This document shows positions 1 to 6,576 of a stretch of DNA of 7,933 bases, one piece after another; the first letter of the stretch is position 1, and the number at the start of each line of letters is the position of its first letter. The notes under the pieces are model-generated. The model worked only from the letters and a program-made list of their open reading frames with translations, did no database searches and was not told the origin of the DNA. The position numbers and the translations under genes were made by a program. The stretch comes from Gemmatimonadota bacterium (GTDB lineage Bacteria; Gemmatimonadota; Gemmatimonadetes; Gemmatimonadales; GWC2-71-9): NCBI GenBank assembly GCA_003222235.1, contig QHVD01000234.1, forward strand, positions 1 to 7,933, in the 5' to 3' direction.

Positions 1-2
1 TC

Positions 3-128
3 CTCGCCCTTGAGTACTTCCGTCTCAACGAGCTCGCCCAGCTGCAGGCGACGCGCGACGAATGCGCGAAAACGGTGTACGGATTATTGAGAAAGCTGCC
101 CGACGGTCCGAAGCAACCTGGCCGCTAA
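3..128 (+). CDS. C-terminal 41 codons of an unidentified protein (5' end outside window)
   Basis: An open frame enters from the left edge and ends at TAA 126-128. It reads as a mostly helical, amphipathic tail (LALEYFRLNELAQLQATRD, then ECAKTVYGLLRKL, then a Pro/Lys/Arg-rich end). Most codons end in G or C, as in the neighbouring genes, except for a short patch (gga tta ttg aga) near the end, which supports coding but does not prove it. I do not recognise the family. The frame ends in a 4-bp overlap with the stop codon of the leftward agmatine deiminase gene, the same junction style seen at the other two convergent boundaries of the window, and this supports the stop being a real gene end. 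The only feature suggested is a helical C-terminus; no function is proposed. Confidence 0.5.
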   Translation, partial: LALEYFRLNELAQLQATRDECAKTVYGLLRKLPDGPKQPGR

Positions 129-1234
129 CGACGGACAACCGCTTGCGGCTTACGGCTTACGGCGGCTGGCTCCTGTTGTGTCAGGCAATGTATCGTTCCC
201 AGCCCCCACACCAGATCCACGGCGTGTATCCCCACCACCGGCCGATCTGCGAACAGCTCGGCGAGGATCCCCAGCGCGATCCGATCGTTGGGATCGTTGA
301 ACGTCGGCACCAGCACGGCGGCGTTCGCGATGTAGAAGTTTGCGTAGCTCGCCGGGAGCCGCCGGCGGTCGAAGAAAAGGGGCGTGGGCATCGGCAGCGG
401 AACGACCTCGACCGTCGAGCCGTCCTCGAGCCGCATTCCCGCGAGGCGCTCGCGGTTCTCCTCCAGCGCGCGGTAGTTCGCGTCGCCGGGATTGGTCTCC
501 CGGCACAGCACGACCGTGCGCGGGCCGACGAAGCGGCACACGTCGTCGACGTGGCCGTGGGTGTCGTCGCCCGCGATTCCCTTGCCGAGCCACAGGACCT
601 GCGTGACGCCGAGGTAGTCGCGCAGCACGGCTTCGATGTCGGCGCGCTCCAGCGCCGGATTGCGCGCCTGGACCGTGCGGTCGAGCAAACACTCCTCGGT
701 CGCGAGGAGCGAGCCGTGGCCGTTCACGTCGATGCTTCCGCCCTCGAGCACGACGTCACGCGCGCCGGCCCGCGCTGGAAACAGGCGCAGCCCGAGCCGC
801 TTGGCCGCCCGCACGGGGATCCGGTCGTCGTGCTTCCAGTCAGGGTACTTCGCCCAGGCATTGAAGCGGAAGCGCGCGACCGCCAGTTCGGCGGGCGACT
901 GGTCGCGACGCAGGAACACCGGGCCGAAGTCGCGCGTCCAGCCACGGTTGGTTGGGAATCGGAAGAACTCGACGCGTCCGCCCCCGAGATCGATGCCCAC
1001 CCGCTCCAGTACGCGCCGGGCCTGACGCTCGTGGGCGGCGGAGTTGACGAGGATGCGCGCGATCTCGCCCGGCGCGAGCTTGCGCACGATCTCGCCGTAC
1101 ACCCACTGGACCGTCGTGATCTTTCCCGGCCAGTCGCTCCGGTTGTGTGGCCAGCCGAGCCACGTGGCATGGTGCGGCTCCCACTCGGCGGGCATGCGAA
1201 AGCCGAGGGCGGCGGGGGTCTCGGCGGGAGACAT
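125..1234 (-). CDS. aguA: Agmatine deiminase (agmatine iminohydrolase), PAD/guanidino-modifying superfamily
   Basis: This 369-residue protein should hydrolyse agmatine to N-carbamoylputrescine and ammonia in the cytoplasm. Family landmarks occur in order: MPAEWEPHHATWLGWP (14-29), the arginine/aspartate segment TRDFGPVF (100-107), LEGGSIDVNG (163-172), DDTHGHVDDVCRF (223-235), ANFYIANAAVLVPTFNDP (298-315), and the catalytic cysteine segment GLGTIHCLTQQ (344-354). The expected catalytic residues are Glu164, His226 and Cys350. Length matches the family (about 340-380). The cysteine loop is usually written GGGNIHC, so GLGTIHC is a mild variant. Homologues typically stop soon after the TQQ(E/Q)P segment; here 13 further residues are partly encoded by a heptamer repeat. 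It follows aguB by 48 bp, which fits one pathway operon. No Shine-Dalgarno sequence precedes ATG 1234; that start was kept because the residues before MPAEWEP look like normal family N-termini. Confidence 0.93.
   Translation of the reverse strand: MSPAETPAALGFRMPAEWEPHHATWLGWPHNRSDWPGKITTVQWVYGEIVRKLAPGEIARILVNSAAHERQARRVLERVGIDLGGGRVEFFRFPTNRGWTRDFGPVFLRRDQSPAELAVARFRFNAWAKYPDWKHDDRIPVRAAKRLGLRLFPARAGARDVVLEGGSIDVNGHGSLLATEECLLDRTVQARNPALERADIEAVLRDYLGVTQVLWLGKGIAGDDTHGHVDDVCRFVGPRTVVLCRETNPGDANYRALEENRERLAGMRLEDGSTVEVVPLPMPTPLFFDRRRLPASYANFYIANAAVLVPTFNDPNDRIALGILAELFADRPVVGIHAVDLVWGLGTIHCLTQQEPAAVSRKPQAVVRR
141..161. repeat. Three-copy heptanucleotide tandem repeat (GCTTRCG) inside the 3' end of aguA
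   Basis: On the + strand the units are GCTTGCG (141-147), GCTTACG (148-154) and GCTTACG (155-161). Three 7-bp units make exactly seven codons, so the aguA frame stays open. The repeat encodes part of the C-terminal extension that follows the conserved cysteine segment. The first unit differs from the others at one base. Confidence 0.75.
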
Positions 1235-1236
1235 TC

Positions 1237-1264
1237 GGGAAACGGGAAAGGGGAAACGGGAAAC
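1237..1264. repeat. Four-copy heptanucleotide tandem repeat (GGGAAAC) between aguB and aguA
   Basis: On the + strand the units are GGGAAAC (1237-1243), GGGAAAG (1244-1250), GGGAAAC (1251-1257) and GGGAAAC (1258-1264), followed by a partial GG. Only one base departs from perfect repetition. The array ends two bases from the aguA start codon and fills more than half of the 48-bp intergenic gap. In the aguA transcript it reads GUUUCCC repeats, so the place where a ribosome-binding site is expected is pyrimidine-rich. Confidence 0.9.
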
Positions 1265-1282
1265 GGAGCCGGGAAGTGACGA

Positions 1283-2197
1283 TCAGGATGGCTGGTCAAG
1301 AAACCGGCTGCCGAGGCCGGCGTAGGCATCGATCCGGCGATCGCGCAGGAACGGCCAGCCGCGGCGCACCTCCTCGATCCGTGCCAGGTCCACTTCGCCG
1401 ACCAGCAACGTCTCGCGGTCGGCGGGTGCTTCGGTGACCACCGCGCCGAAGGGGTCGGCGAGAAACGAGCTTCCCCAGAACTCGATTCCTCCCGCGTGGT
1501 CTTCGCTGCCGGCCGGCTCGTACCCGACGCGGTTCACGGCCGCGACGTACAGGCCGTTCGCGATGGCGTGACTCCTCTGGATCGTCCGCCAGGCGTCGAG
1601 CTGCTGCGGGCCATGGCTCGCCTTCTCCTTCGGGTGCCAGCCGATGGCCGTGGGATAGAACAGGATGTTCGCCCCCTGGAGCGCCGTAAGCCGCGCGCCC
1701 TCGGGGTACCACTGGTCCCAGCAGACGAGCGTGCCGATCCGCCCGACCCGCGTGTCGAAGACGCGGAAGCCGAGGTCTCCGGGCGTGAAGTAGAACTTCT
1801 CGTAGTATGCGGGATCGTCGGGGATGTGCATCTTGCGGTACAGGCCGACCAGGCGTCCGTCGGCATCAATCACGGCCGCGGTGTTGTGGTAGAGACCAGG
1901 GGCGCGCCGCTCGAAAATTGGGGCGATGACCACGACTCGGGCGCGCTTCGCCACCTTGCCGAGCACGTCCGTGGTGGGCCCGGGGACGGGCTCCGCCAGG
2001 TCGAACAGGGCCGCGTCCTCGCGCTGCGCGAAGTAGAGAGAGCGGAACAACTCTGGGAGACACACCAGCGCCGCGCCCGCGGCCGCACCCTCCTCCACCT
2101 TTGCGACCGCCTTCTGGAGGTTCGCGTCCGGATCGGCGGACATCGCCATCTGGACGAGGCCGATCCGGTACTTCGCCGGCGGTTCCGACTTCGTCAT
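1283..2197 (-). CDS. aguB: N-carbamoylputrescine amidase (nitrilase superfamily, CN hydrolase)
   Basis: This 304-residue cytoplasmic enzyme should hydrolyse N-carbamoylputrescine to putrescine, carbon dioxide and ammonia, the step after agmatine deiminase. The nitrilase triad is visible as Glu49 in CLPELFRS, Lys122 in YRKMHIPDDPAYYEKFYF, and Cys159 in LVCWDQWYPEGAR. The segments MHIPDDPAYYEKFYFTPGD and CWDQWYPEGAR are characteristic of the carbamoylputrescine amidase branch rather than nitrilases in general, and the aguA neighbour agrees. Length is normal (about 290-305). It is the first gene of a leftward two-gene operon, starts 64 bp from the divergent propeller gene, and is followed 48 bp later by aguA. 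ATG 2195-2197 gives a normal N-terminus (YRIGLVQMAMS), but the bases before it are C-rich with no Shine-Dalgarno sequence. Confidence 0.95.
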   Translation of the reverse strand: MTKSEPPAKYRIGLVQMAMSADPDANLQKAVAKVEEGAAAGAALVCLPELFRSLYFAQREDAALFDLAEPVPGPTTDVLGKVAKRARVVVIAPIFERRAPGLYHNTAAVIDADGRLVGLYRKMHIPDDPAYYEKFYFTPGDLGFRVFDTRVGRIGTLVCWDQWYPEGARLTALQGANILFYPTAIGWHPKEKASHGPQQLDAWRTIQRSHAIANGLYVAAVNRVGYEPAGSEDHAGGIEFWGSSFLADPFGAVVTEAPADRETLLVGEVDLARIEEVRRGWPFLRDRRIDAYAGLGSRFLDQPS

Positions 2198-2261
2198 GGG
2201 GGAGAAGACTACTTCGGTCGGGCCCTTTACACCACCGACGTCGCTCTATCCATTCTACCCG
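2198..2261. promoter_or_regulatory. Divergent promoter region between aguB and the beta-propeller gene
   Basis: This 64-bp gap must carry start signals for the leftward aguBA operon and the rightward cluster. On the + strand TTTACA (2226-2231) resembles a -35 box and TATCCA (2247-2252) lies 15 bp downstream as a weak -10. On the - strand TAGAAT (2257-2252) is a five-of-six match to TATAAT. An 8-bp palindrome CGACGTCG lies at 2236-2243 between them. Neither start codon has a recognisable Shine-Dalgarno sequence. If the + -10 is real, the transcript would start within a few bases of ATG 2262. These boxes are suggestive only. Confidence 0.3.
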
Positions 2262-3284
2262 ATGCGCAAACCACTCATCCTCCTCGTCGCCCTGTTCGCC
2301 GGCTCGCAGAGCCCCGTGCCGCAGTCCGGCGCGTATCACGTCATACGCCGCTACGCGCTCGGCGGCGACGGGGGCTGGGACTACCTCACTCTCGACACGG
2401 CCAGCCACCGGCTCTACATCGCCCGCGGCACGCGCGTGATCGTGATCGACGCCGATTCGGGCTCCCTCGTGGGCGAGATCCCCAACACGCCCGGCGTGCA
2501 TGGGGTGGCGCTGGTCCCCGAGCTGCACCGCGGCTTCGCCAGCGCCGGCCGCGATCAGTCGGTCAGGATTTTCGATACCGGCTCGCTCCACCCGCTGGCG
2601 CGGTTGAGGACGACAGGCGGGAATCCGGATGCGATCGTCTACGAGCCCGCGACCCGCCGCGTGTTCACCTTCAATGGCGCCGGCGCGAATGCCACGGCCA
2701 TCGATGCGGTGTTGCCCGGCGTCGTCGGCACTGTGGCGCTGGGGGGCAAGCCTGAGTTCGCCGTCGCGCCGGGCGACGGGCGCGTGTTCGTGAACATCGA
2801 AGACCGCGCGGAGCTCATCGCCCTGGACGCGCGGGCGCTGGCCGTCACCGCCCGCTGGCCGCTCGCGCCCTGCGAGGCTCCGACCGGGCTCGCGCTCGAT
2901 GCCCGCCACGATCGGCTGTTCGTCGGGTGCTCGAACCGCCTCATGGCGGTGGTGGACGCCGCCCGTGGCCGGATCGTGGCCACGCTGCCGATCGGCGGCG
3001 GTGTGGACGGCGTCGCCTTCGACCCCGCGACCGGGCTGGCGTTCAGCTCGAACGGGGAGGGCACGCTGACCGTCGTGCGCGAGGCGACGCCCGACAGCTT
3101 CGTCGTGGTAGAGAACGCGGTCACGCAGCGGGGCGCGCGGACGCTGGCACTCGATCCACGGACCCACACCGTGTTCGTCGTGACGGCCGAGTTCGGGCCG
3201 GCGCCGGCCCCGAGCCCGGAGCAGCCGCTTCCTCGGCCGAGCGTGGTCCCCGGGAGTTTCGTCGTTCTCGTGCTGGGCCCGTGA
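2262..3284 (+). CDS. Exported YncE-type (YVTN family) seven-bladed beta-propeller protein
   Basis: The 340-residue product begins with a short Sec-type signal peptide (MRKPLILLVALFAGSQS, charged then hydrophobic), so it is probably periplasmic or secreted. The rest is a regular series of about 37-residue modules of the form 'xGVAxDPxxxRLFVxxxxxxxVxVIDxxxGxxxxxI'. I count seven: roughly 39-73, 78-115, 121-158, 163-199, 206-242, 247-283 and 289-340, enough to close a propeller. Cys204 and Cys223 could pair. Such domains usually bind proteins or ligands; there is no catalytic signature and no specific partner can be named. The frame is open back to 2196, but ATG 2262 places the signal peptide at the N-terminus, so it was chosen. 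It is followed by the membrane-SRPBCC gene after 19 bp, which suggests cotranscription. Confidence 0.85.
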   Translation: MRKPLILLVALFAGSQSPVPQSGAYHVIRRYALGGDGGWDYLTLDTASHRLYIARGTRVIVIDADSGSLVGEIPNTPGVHGVALVPELHRGFASAGRDQSVRIFDTGSLHPLARLRTTGGNPDAIVYEPATRRVFTFNGAGANATAIDAVLPGVVGTVALGGKPEFAVAPGDGRVFVNIEDRAELIALDARALAVTARWPLAPCEAPTGLALDARHDRLFVGCSNRLMAVVDAARGRIVATLPIGGGVDGVAFDPATGLAFSSNGEGTLTVVREATPDSFVVVENAVTQRGARTLALDPRTHTVFVVTAEFGPAPAPSPEQPLPRPSVVPGSFVVLVLGP

Positions 3285-3303
3285 GCCGGAGCCCCGCGCG
3301 GCC

Positions 3304-4674
3304 GTGAGCGACGATCTTCTGCGCTCCCGACTGAAGCTGTGGTTCACGCTGCTTGACCCGGTGGACCGGCGGACGTATCTGGCCAACGGTCTCGGGCTCA
3401 TGGCGCTCAAGTACGGCGTCGATGCGGCGGGCGTCGGCCTCGTGACCGGGCGCTTCTGGTCGCCGCTCGATTACCTCCTGCCGTTCTGGTTCCTGCGCAC
3501 GGCCAAGCTGGCCGGCGCACCGGGGTGGTTCTTTCCCGCGCTCGTGCTCTGGACGCTGCCGTTCCTCTGGATCGGGGTCGGCATGACGCTGCGGCGGGCG
3601 GTGGACGCCGGGCGGTCACCGTGGCTGGCGCTCGCGTTCTTCGTGCCGCTCCTTAACTACGTCGTCATGCTGGCGCTGAGCGCGGTCCCCACGGCGCCGG
3701 AGCCGCGCTGGAGCGCCGGCGCCGACGTGCCGGTGGTGGACGCGCGGCTCGCCGGCGCGCTGCACGGCGTGGCCGCCGGGCTCGCCGTCGCGATTCCCAC
3801 GATCCTCGTCAACGTGTATCTGTTGCACCGCTACTCCACGTCGCTCTTCCTCGGCACTCCATTCACGCTGGGCGCGGTCTCGGCCTACGTCTTCAACCGT
3901 GACGCCCCGCGGGGGGCGAGGGCCACGATGCAGGTCGTGTCCCTCAGTCTCGTCCTCCTCGCCGGGGCGGTGTTGCTCTTCGCGCTCGAGGGCCTCGTGT
4001 GCATCGCGCTGGCGCTGCCTTTGGCGCTCGTGATCGCGATCTTCGGCGGCATCTTCGGGAGGGCGATCGCGCTCCATACGCCGGGCCGCCCGGCGCACGT
4101 CGCGAGCCTGGTGCTCGCGGCCCCGCTCCTGGCCGGCCTCGACCGGGCGCGCGGGCCGACCGTGCTGTACGAGGTGGACGACTCCGTCTCGATCGAGGCG
4201 CCCGCCGCCACGGTTTGGCACGACGTGGTGAGCTTCAGCGCGCTCGCCCCGCCGACGGAGGCCCTGTTCCGGCTCGGCATCGCCTACCCCCGGCGGGCCC
4301 GGATCGAGGGGACGGGGCCGGGCGCGATCCGCCGTTGCGAGTTCTCGACCGGCACCTTCGTGGAGCCGATCACGCGGTGGGAGGCGCCCCGGCGCCTGTC
4401 GTTCGACATCACCGCGCAGCCGGTGCCGCTGCGGGAGCTCTCACCGTACGGTCGGATCGAGCCGCCGCACCTGGTGGGCTATTTCCGCGCGCGCCGCGGC
4501 GAATTCCGGTTGGCGGACCTTCCCGGCGGGCGCACGTTGCTCACCGGCAGCACCTGGTACGAGCTCGACATCGAGCCGCGCGCCTATTGGGCCGTCTACG
4601 CGCACGCGATTGTGTCGGCGATTCACCGCCGCGTGCTCGGACACATCAAACGGCTCTCTGAGATTCCGTCATGA
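3304..4674 (+). CDS. Membrane protein with N-terminal DUF805-like region and C-terminal SRPBCC-like domain
   Basis: The 456-residue product has two parts. Residues 1-280 contain about seven or eight hydrophobic segments (near 28-48, 74-93, 107-127, 150-173, 182-196, 211-229, 231-255, 265-279). DPVDRRTYLANGLGLMALKY (18-37), DAGRSPWLAL (101-110) and FFVPLLNYVVMLAL (112-125) recall DUF805 membrane proteins. Residues about 288-452 look like a soluble SRPBCC/START-like domain: a first strand YEVDDSVSIEAPAATVWHDV (289-308), strands with GTGPGAIRRCEF and GGRTLLTGSTWYEL, and a long C-terminal helix ending in HRRVLGHIKRL. SRPBCC folds bind hydrophobic ligands, so handling of a lipid or other apolar compound at the membrane is inferred, not shown. 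The start is GTG 3304, with a weak GGAG 12 bp before it. Its end overlaps the serine hydrolase start by ATGA. The SRPBCC call is by fold pattern only. Confidence 0.75.
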   Translation: MSDDLLRSRLKLWFTLLDPVDRRTYLANGLGLMALKYGVDAAGVGLVTGRFWSPLDYLLPFWFLRTAKLAGAPGWFFPALVLWTLPFLWIGVGMTLRRAVDAGRSPWLALAFFVPLLNYVVMLALSAVPTAPEPRWSAGADVPVVDARLAGALHGVAAGLAVAIPTILVNVYLLHRYSTSLFLGTPFTLGAVSAYVFNRDAPRGARATMQVVSLSLVLLAGAVLLFALEGLVCIALALPLALVIAIFGGIFGRAIALHTPGRPAHVASLVLAAPLLAGLDRARGPTVLYEVDDSVSIEAPAATVWHDVVSFSALAPPTEALFRLGIAYPRRARIEGTGPGAIRRCEFSTGTFVEPITRWEAPRRLSFDITAQPVPLRELSPYGRIEPPHLVGYFRARRGEFRLADLPGGRTLLTGSTWYELDIEPRAYWAVYAHAIVSAIHRRVLGHIKRLSEIPS

Positions 4675-5798
4675 AGACGAGGCCGGGACTCACGCCGCGG
4701 ATCGCGGGCCTCGCCGCCGCGCTCGTTGCGGCGCCGCTGATCGGATTGCGTGGCCAGTCGTCCTGCGTCTCGCACCAGGCGCGCCTCCGGCCGGCCGCCT
4801 ACGCCGCGGCGGTGGCGCGGGCACGGGCGATCGTGTGCGACCAGCTCGCCGGCAAGATCCCGGGACTCCAGGTGGCGGTCGCGGTGGGCGGCAAGCTCGT
4901 GTGGTCGGAGGCGTTCGGCTATGCCGACCTCGCCCGCGAGGTCCCGGTCACCGCGGAGACGCAGTTCCGCATCGGCAGCGTCTCGAAGCCCCTGACCGCG
5001 GCGGCCGTGGCGCTCCTCTACGAGCAGGGGAAGCTCGATCTCGACGCGCCGGTTCAGCGCTACGTCCCGTCGTTTCCGGACAAGGGCTATCCGATCACTA
5101 CCCGCCAGCTCGCCGGGCACCTCGCGGGCATCCGGCACTACCGGGGTGACGAGTTCTTGCGGAACCGCCACTTCGACACGGTGCTCGAGGGGCTCGCCAT
5201 CTTCCAGGGAGACTCGCTGCTCTCCCCGCCGGGGACGAAGTTTTCCTACTCGAGCTACGGCTGGAACCTGATCTCGGCGGTCGTGGAGGGCGCGGCGGGG
5301 CAGGACTTCCTGACGTACATGAGCCGGAACGTGCTCCGGCCGCTCGGCCTGACGCACACGGCCCCGGATCGGGTAGACAGCCTCATCCCCAACCGAACGC
5401 GCTTCTACGAGCGCGGGGCCGACAGCGGGTTCGTTCCCGCGCCGCCCGTGGACAACAGTTACAAGTGGGCCGGCGGCGGCTTTCTCTCCACGGCCGAAGA
5501 CCTCGTGAGGTTCGGCTCGGCGCTGCTCGAGCCCGGGTTTCTCAAAGCAGCAACGCTCGAGCTGCTGTTCACCTCACAGAAGACCACCGCGGGCGAGCCG
5601 ACCGGTTATGGCGTCGGCTGGTTCGTCGCCACCGACGGGCGCGGCCACCGCTGGGTCTCCCACGGCGGCAGCTCGGTCGGCGGCACCACGGCATTCGGCG
5701 TAGACCGCGACTCCCGCATCGTCATCGCGATCACGTCGAATCTGACCGGCGCGCCGCTCCAAGCGGGAGAGGCGATTCAAGCCGTGTTCGATCGTTAG
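4671..5798 (+). CDS. Exported serine hydrolase of the beta-lactamase/LACTB family
   Basis: This 375-residue protein belongs to the serine beta-lactamase-like family (class C/PBP4*/LACTB type, PF00144), acting outside the inner membrane as peptidase, esterase or cell-wall hydrolase. An N-terminal hydrophobic segment (about 11-27) is a Sec signal. Cys32 is not in a convincing lipobox. The active-site SxxK motif is Ser103-Lys106 in RIGSVSKPL, the second motif is FSYSSYGWN (191-199) with Tyr193 or Tyr196 as catalytic tyrosine, and the third is HGGS (331-334). GHLAGIRHYRGDEF (149-162) and SYGWNLISAVVEGAAGQ (195-211) match the LACTB branch better than true beta-lactamases, so antibiotic resistance should not be assumed. 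ATG 4671 overlaps the stop of the upstream gene (ATGA) with no own ribosome-binding site, implying translational coupling. The TAG stop overlaps the stop of the convergent gene. Confidence 0.92.
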   Translation: MKTRPGLTPRIAGLAAALVAAPLIGLRGQSSCVSHQARLRPAAYAAAVARARAIVCDQLAGKIPGLQVAVAVGGKLVWSEAFGYADLAREVPVTAETQFRIGSVSKPLTAAAVALLYEQGKLDLDAPVQRYVPSFPDKGYPITTRQLAGHLAGIRHYRGDEFLRNRHFDTVLEGLAIFQGDSLLSPPGTKFSYSSYGWNLISAVVEGAAGQDFLTYMSRNVLRPLGLTHTAPDRVDSLIPNRTRFYERGADSGFVPAPPVDNSYKWAGGGFLSTAEDLVRFGSALLEPGFLKAATLELLFTSQKTTAGEPTGYGVGWFVATDGRGHRWVSHGGSSVGGTTAFGVDRDSRIVIAITSNLTGAPLQAGEAIQAVFDR

Positions 5799-6526
5799 CT
5801 CCTGGCCTTCTTCCATTGCCGCGGGTCGAACAGAGCACCGCCGAGCGGGACGTCGGTCTTGATCTCGGTGTATTCCTCGAGCCACTGCTCGTGGCCGTCC
5901 ACCAGGAACGCCACCTCGGCTGACAGCCAGGCGGGGCCGAGCGGCTGGTACTTGTTGAAGCGGATGTCGCTCATGCGGGTCGTATCGCGCCGGCCGGGCT
6001 CCAGCAGGCGTACAAACACGAGCCGCTCCCGGTCCACCCAGAACTGACGCGTCCGCAGGTCGCCCACCGGCGCCCCTACCACCCAGACGGGACGCCCCTC
6101 CCACGTGTCCTCGTGCACCGTCGCGAGGTCGAACCGGAGACCCTCCAGACGGGTCACGGTGCGCTCGACTGGATCGAAGTACACGTCGAAGCCGAGCACC
6201 ATCAGCGGATGCACGAAGGCCGTGGCACTCGCCACGGTGTCCGCGTCCATCGCGTACTGGGAGTCGCTCACGAACAGGACGCCCTTGCCGGAATCCGCCG
6301 GCTCGAACTCGATCCGCAGCCTGCCCGGCAGCGCGGCGTACTCGCGCCAGACCGAGCGCTCCTTGACCCCGTCGCGCCGCGTGGCGGTGTTTTGCTGAAC
6401 GAACGTGAGAGTGTGGTACCACTTGCCCGCGTAGCGGTCGTGCATGGCGTGGATGATCTCTCGACCGCTCGGCGGCGAGGCTCCGCTCATGACGAGCACG
6501 GCGGCGCAAAGGCTCTGTTTGAGCAC
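5795..6526 (-). CDS. Exported protein with LolA/LppX-like (lipoprotein-carrier-type) fold pattern
   Basis: The 243-residue product starts with a short signal peptide (MLKQSLCAAVLVMSGASP) and is predicted to be periplasmic. After an initial helix (REIIHAMHDRYAGKWYHTL, 22-40) it runs as alternating beta strands: TFVQQNTATR, GRLRIEFEP, VLFVSDSQYAMDAD, VTRLEGLRFDLATV, RPVWVVGAP, TRQFWVDRERLVFVRLLEP. The C-terminus is TEIKTDVPLGGALFDP (220-235). 'Helix, then half-barrel strands that read out a sugar- or lipid-like ligand, then a P-x-LFDP end' is typical of the LolA/LppX superfamily, but I cannot name a family with certainty. The gene is monocistronic as seen and leftward. GTG 6526 was chosen over an in-frame GTG at 6589 because a near-perfect Shine-Dalgarno sequence lies just before it and the signal peptide begins there. 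Its stop overlaps that of the serine hydrolase. Confidence 0.75.
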   Translation of the reverse strand: MLKQSLCAAVLVMSGASPPSGREIIHAMHDRYAGKWYHTLTFVQQNTATRRDGVKERSVWREYAALPGRLRIEFEPADSGKGVLFVSDSQYAMDADTVASATAFVHPLMVLGFDVYFDPVERTVTRLEGLRFDLATVHEDTWEGRPVWVVGAPVGDLRTRQFWVDRERLVFVRLLEPGRRDTTRMSDIRFNKYQPLGPAWLSAEVAFLVDGHEQWLEEYTEIKTDVPLGGALFDPRQWKKARS

Positions 6527-6529
6527 GAA

Positions 6530-6538
6530 CCCTCCTCC
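6530..6538 (-). promoter_or_regulatory. Strong Shine-Dalgarno sequence fixing the GTG start of the LolA-like gene
   Basis: Read leftward, the transcript has GGAGGAGGG at 6538-6530, with AGGAGG ending four bases before GTG 6526 and GGAGG ending seven bases before it. It is the best ribosome-binding site in the window and decides the start against the longer frame beginning at 6589. Confidence 0.85.
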
Positions 6539-6555
6539 AGAGTAGAGGCGTTCAC

Positions 6556-6576
6556 CGACGCTACAACCTAGCGTCG
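6556..6576. promoter_or_regulatory. Perfect 8-bp inverted repeat in the divergent promoter region
   Basis: The arms CGACGCTA (6556-6563) and TAGCGTCG (6569-6576) are exact reverse complements around a 5-base loop CAACC. The element lies in the expected 5' untranslated region of the leftward gene, about 18 bp before its Shine-Dalgarno sequence, and at about -56 to -36 relative to the rightward start, over the place where a -35 box would be. It could be an operator for a dimeric regulator or an RNA hairpin. There is no U-tract, so it does not look like a terminator. Confidence 0.6.

Noticed and set aside
62..1279. Long rightward open frame of 405 codons
   Set aside because: It lies antisense to aguA, is rich in Arg/His/Ala/Val/Glu with no domain pattern, and exists because high-GC codon use leaves the opposite strand free of stops.
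2196..2261. Upstream ATG giving a 22-residue N-terminal extension of the propeller protein
   Set aside because: It shares CATG with the aguB start, lacks a ribosome-binding site and would bury the signal peptide behind an unlikely leader.
1496..2755. Rightward open frame of 419 codons across aguB and the propeller gene
   Set aside because: It is antisense to a clear nitrilase and out of frame with a clear propeller; no family features.
1866..3410. Leftward open frame of 514 codons spanning the aguB start and the propeller gene
   Set aside because: It crosses two well-supported genes on both strands, and its translation is low-complexity Arg/Gly/Ala/His sequence, a GC shadow.
4671..5798. Antibiotic-resistance beta-lactamase
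   Set aside because: The SxxK, Tyr and HGG motifs are shared by the whole family, and the segments around Gly149-Phe162 and Ser195-Gln211 are LACTB-like; nothing points to beta-lactam hydrolysis.
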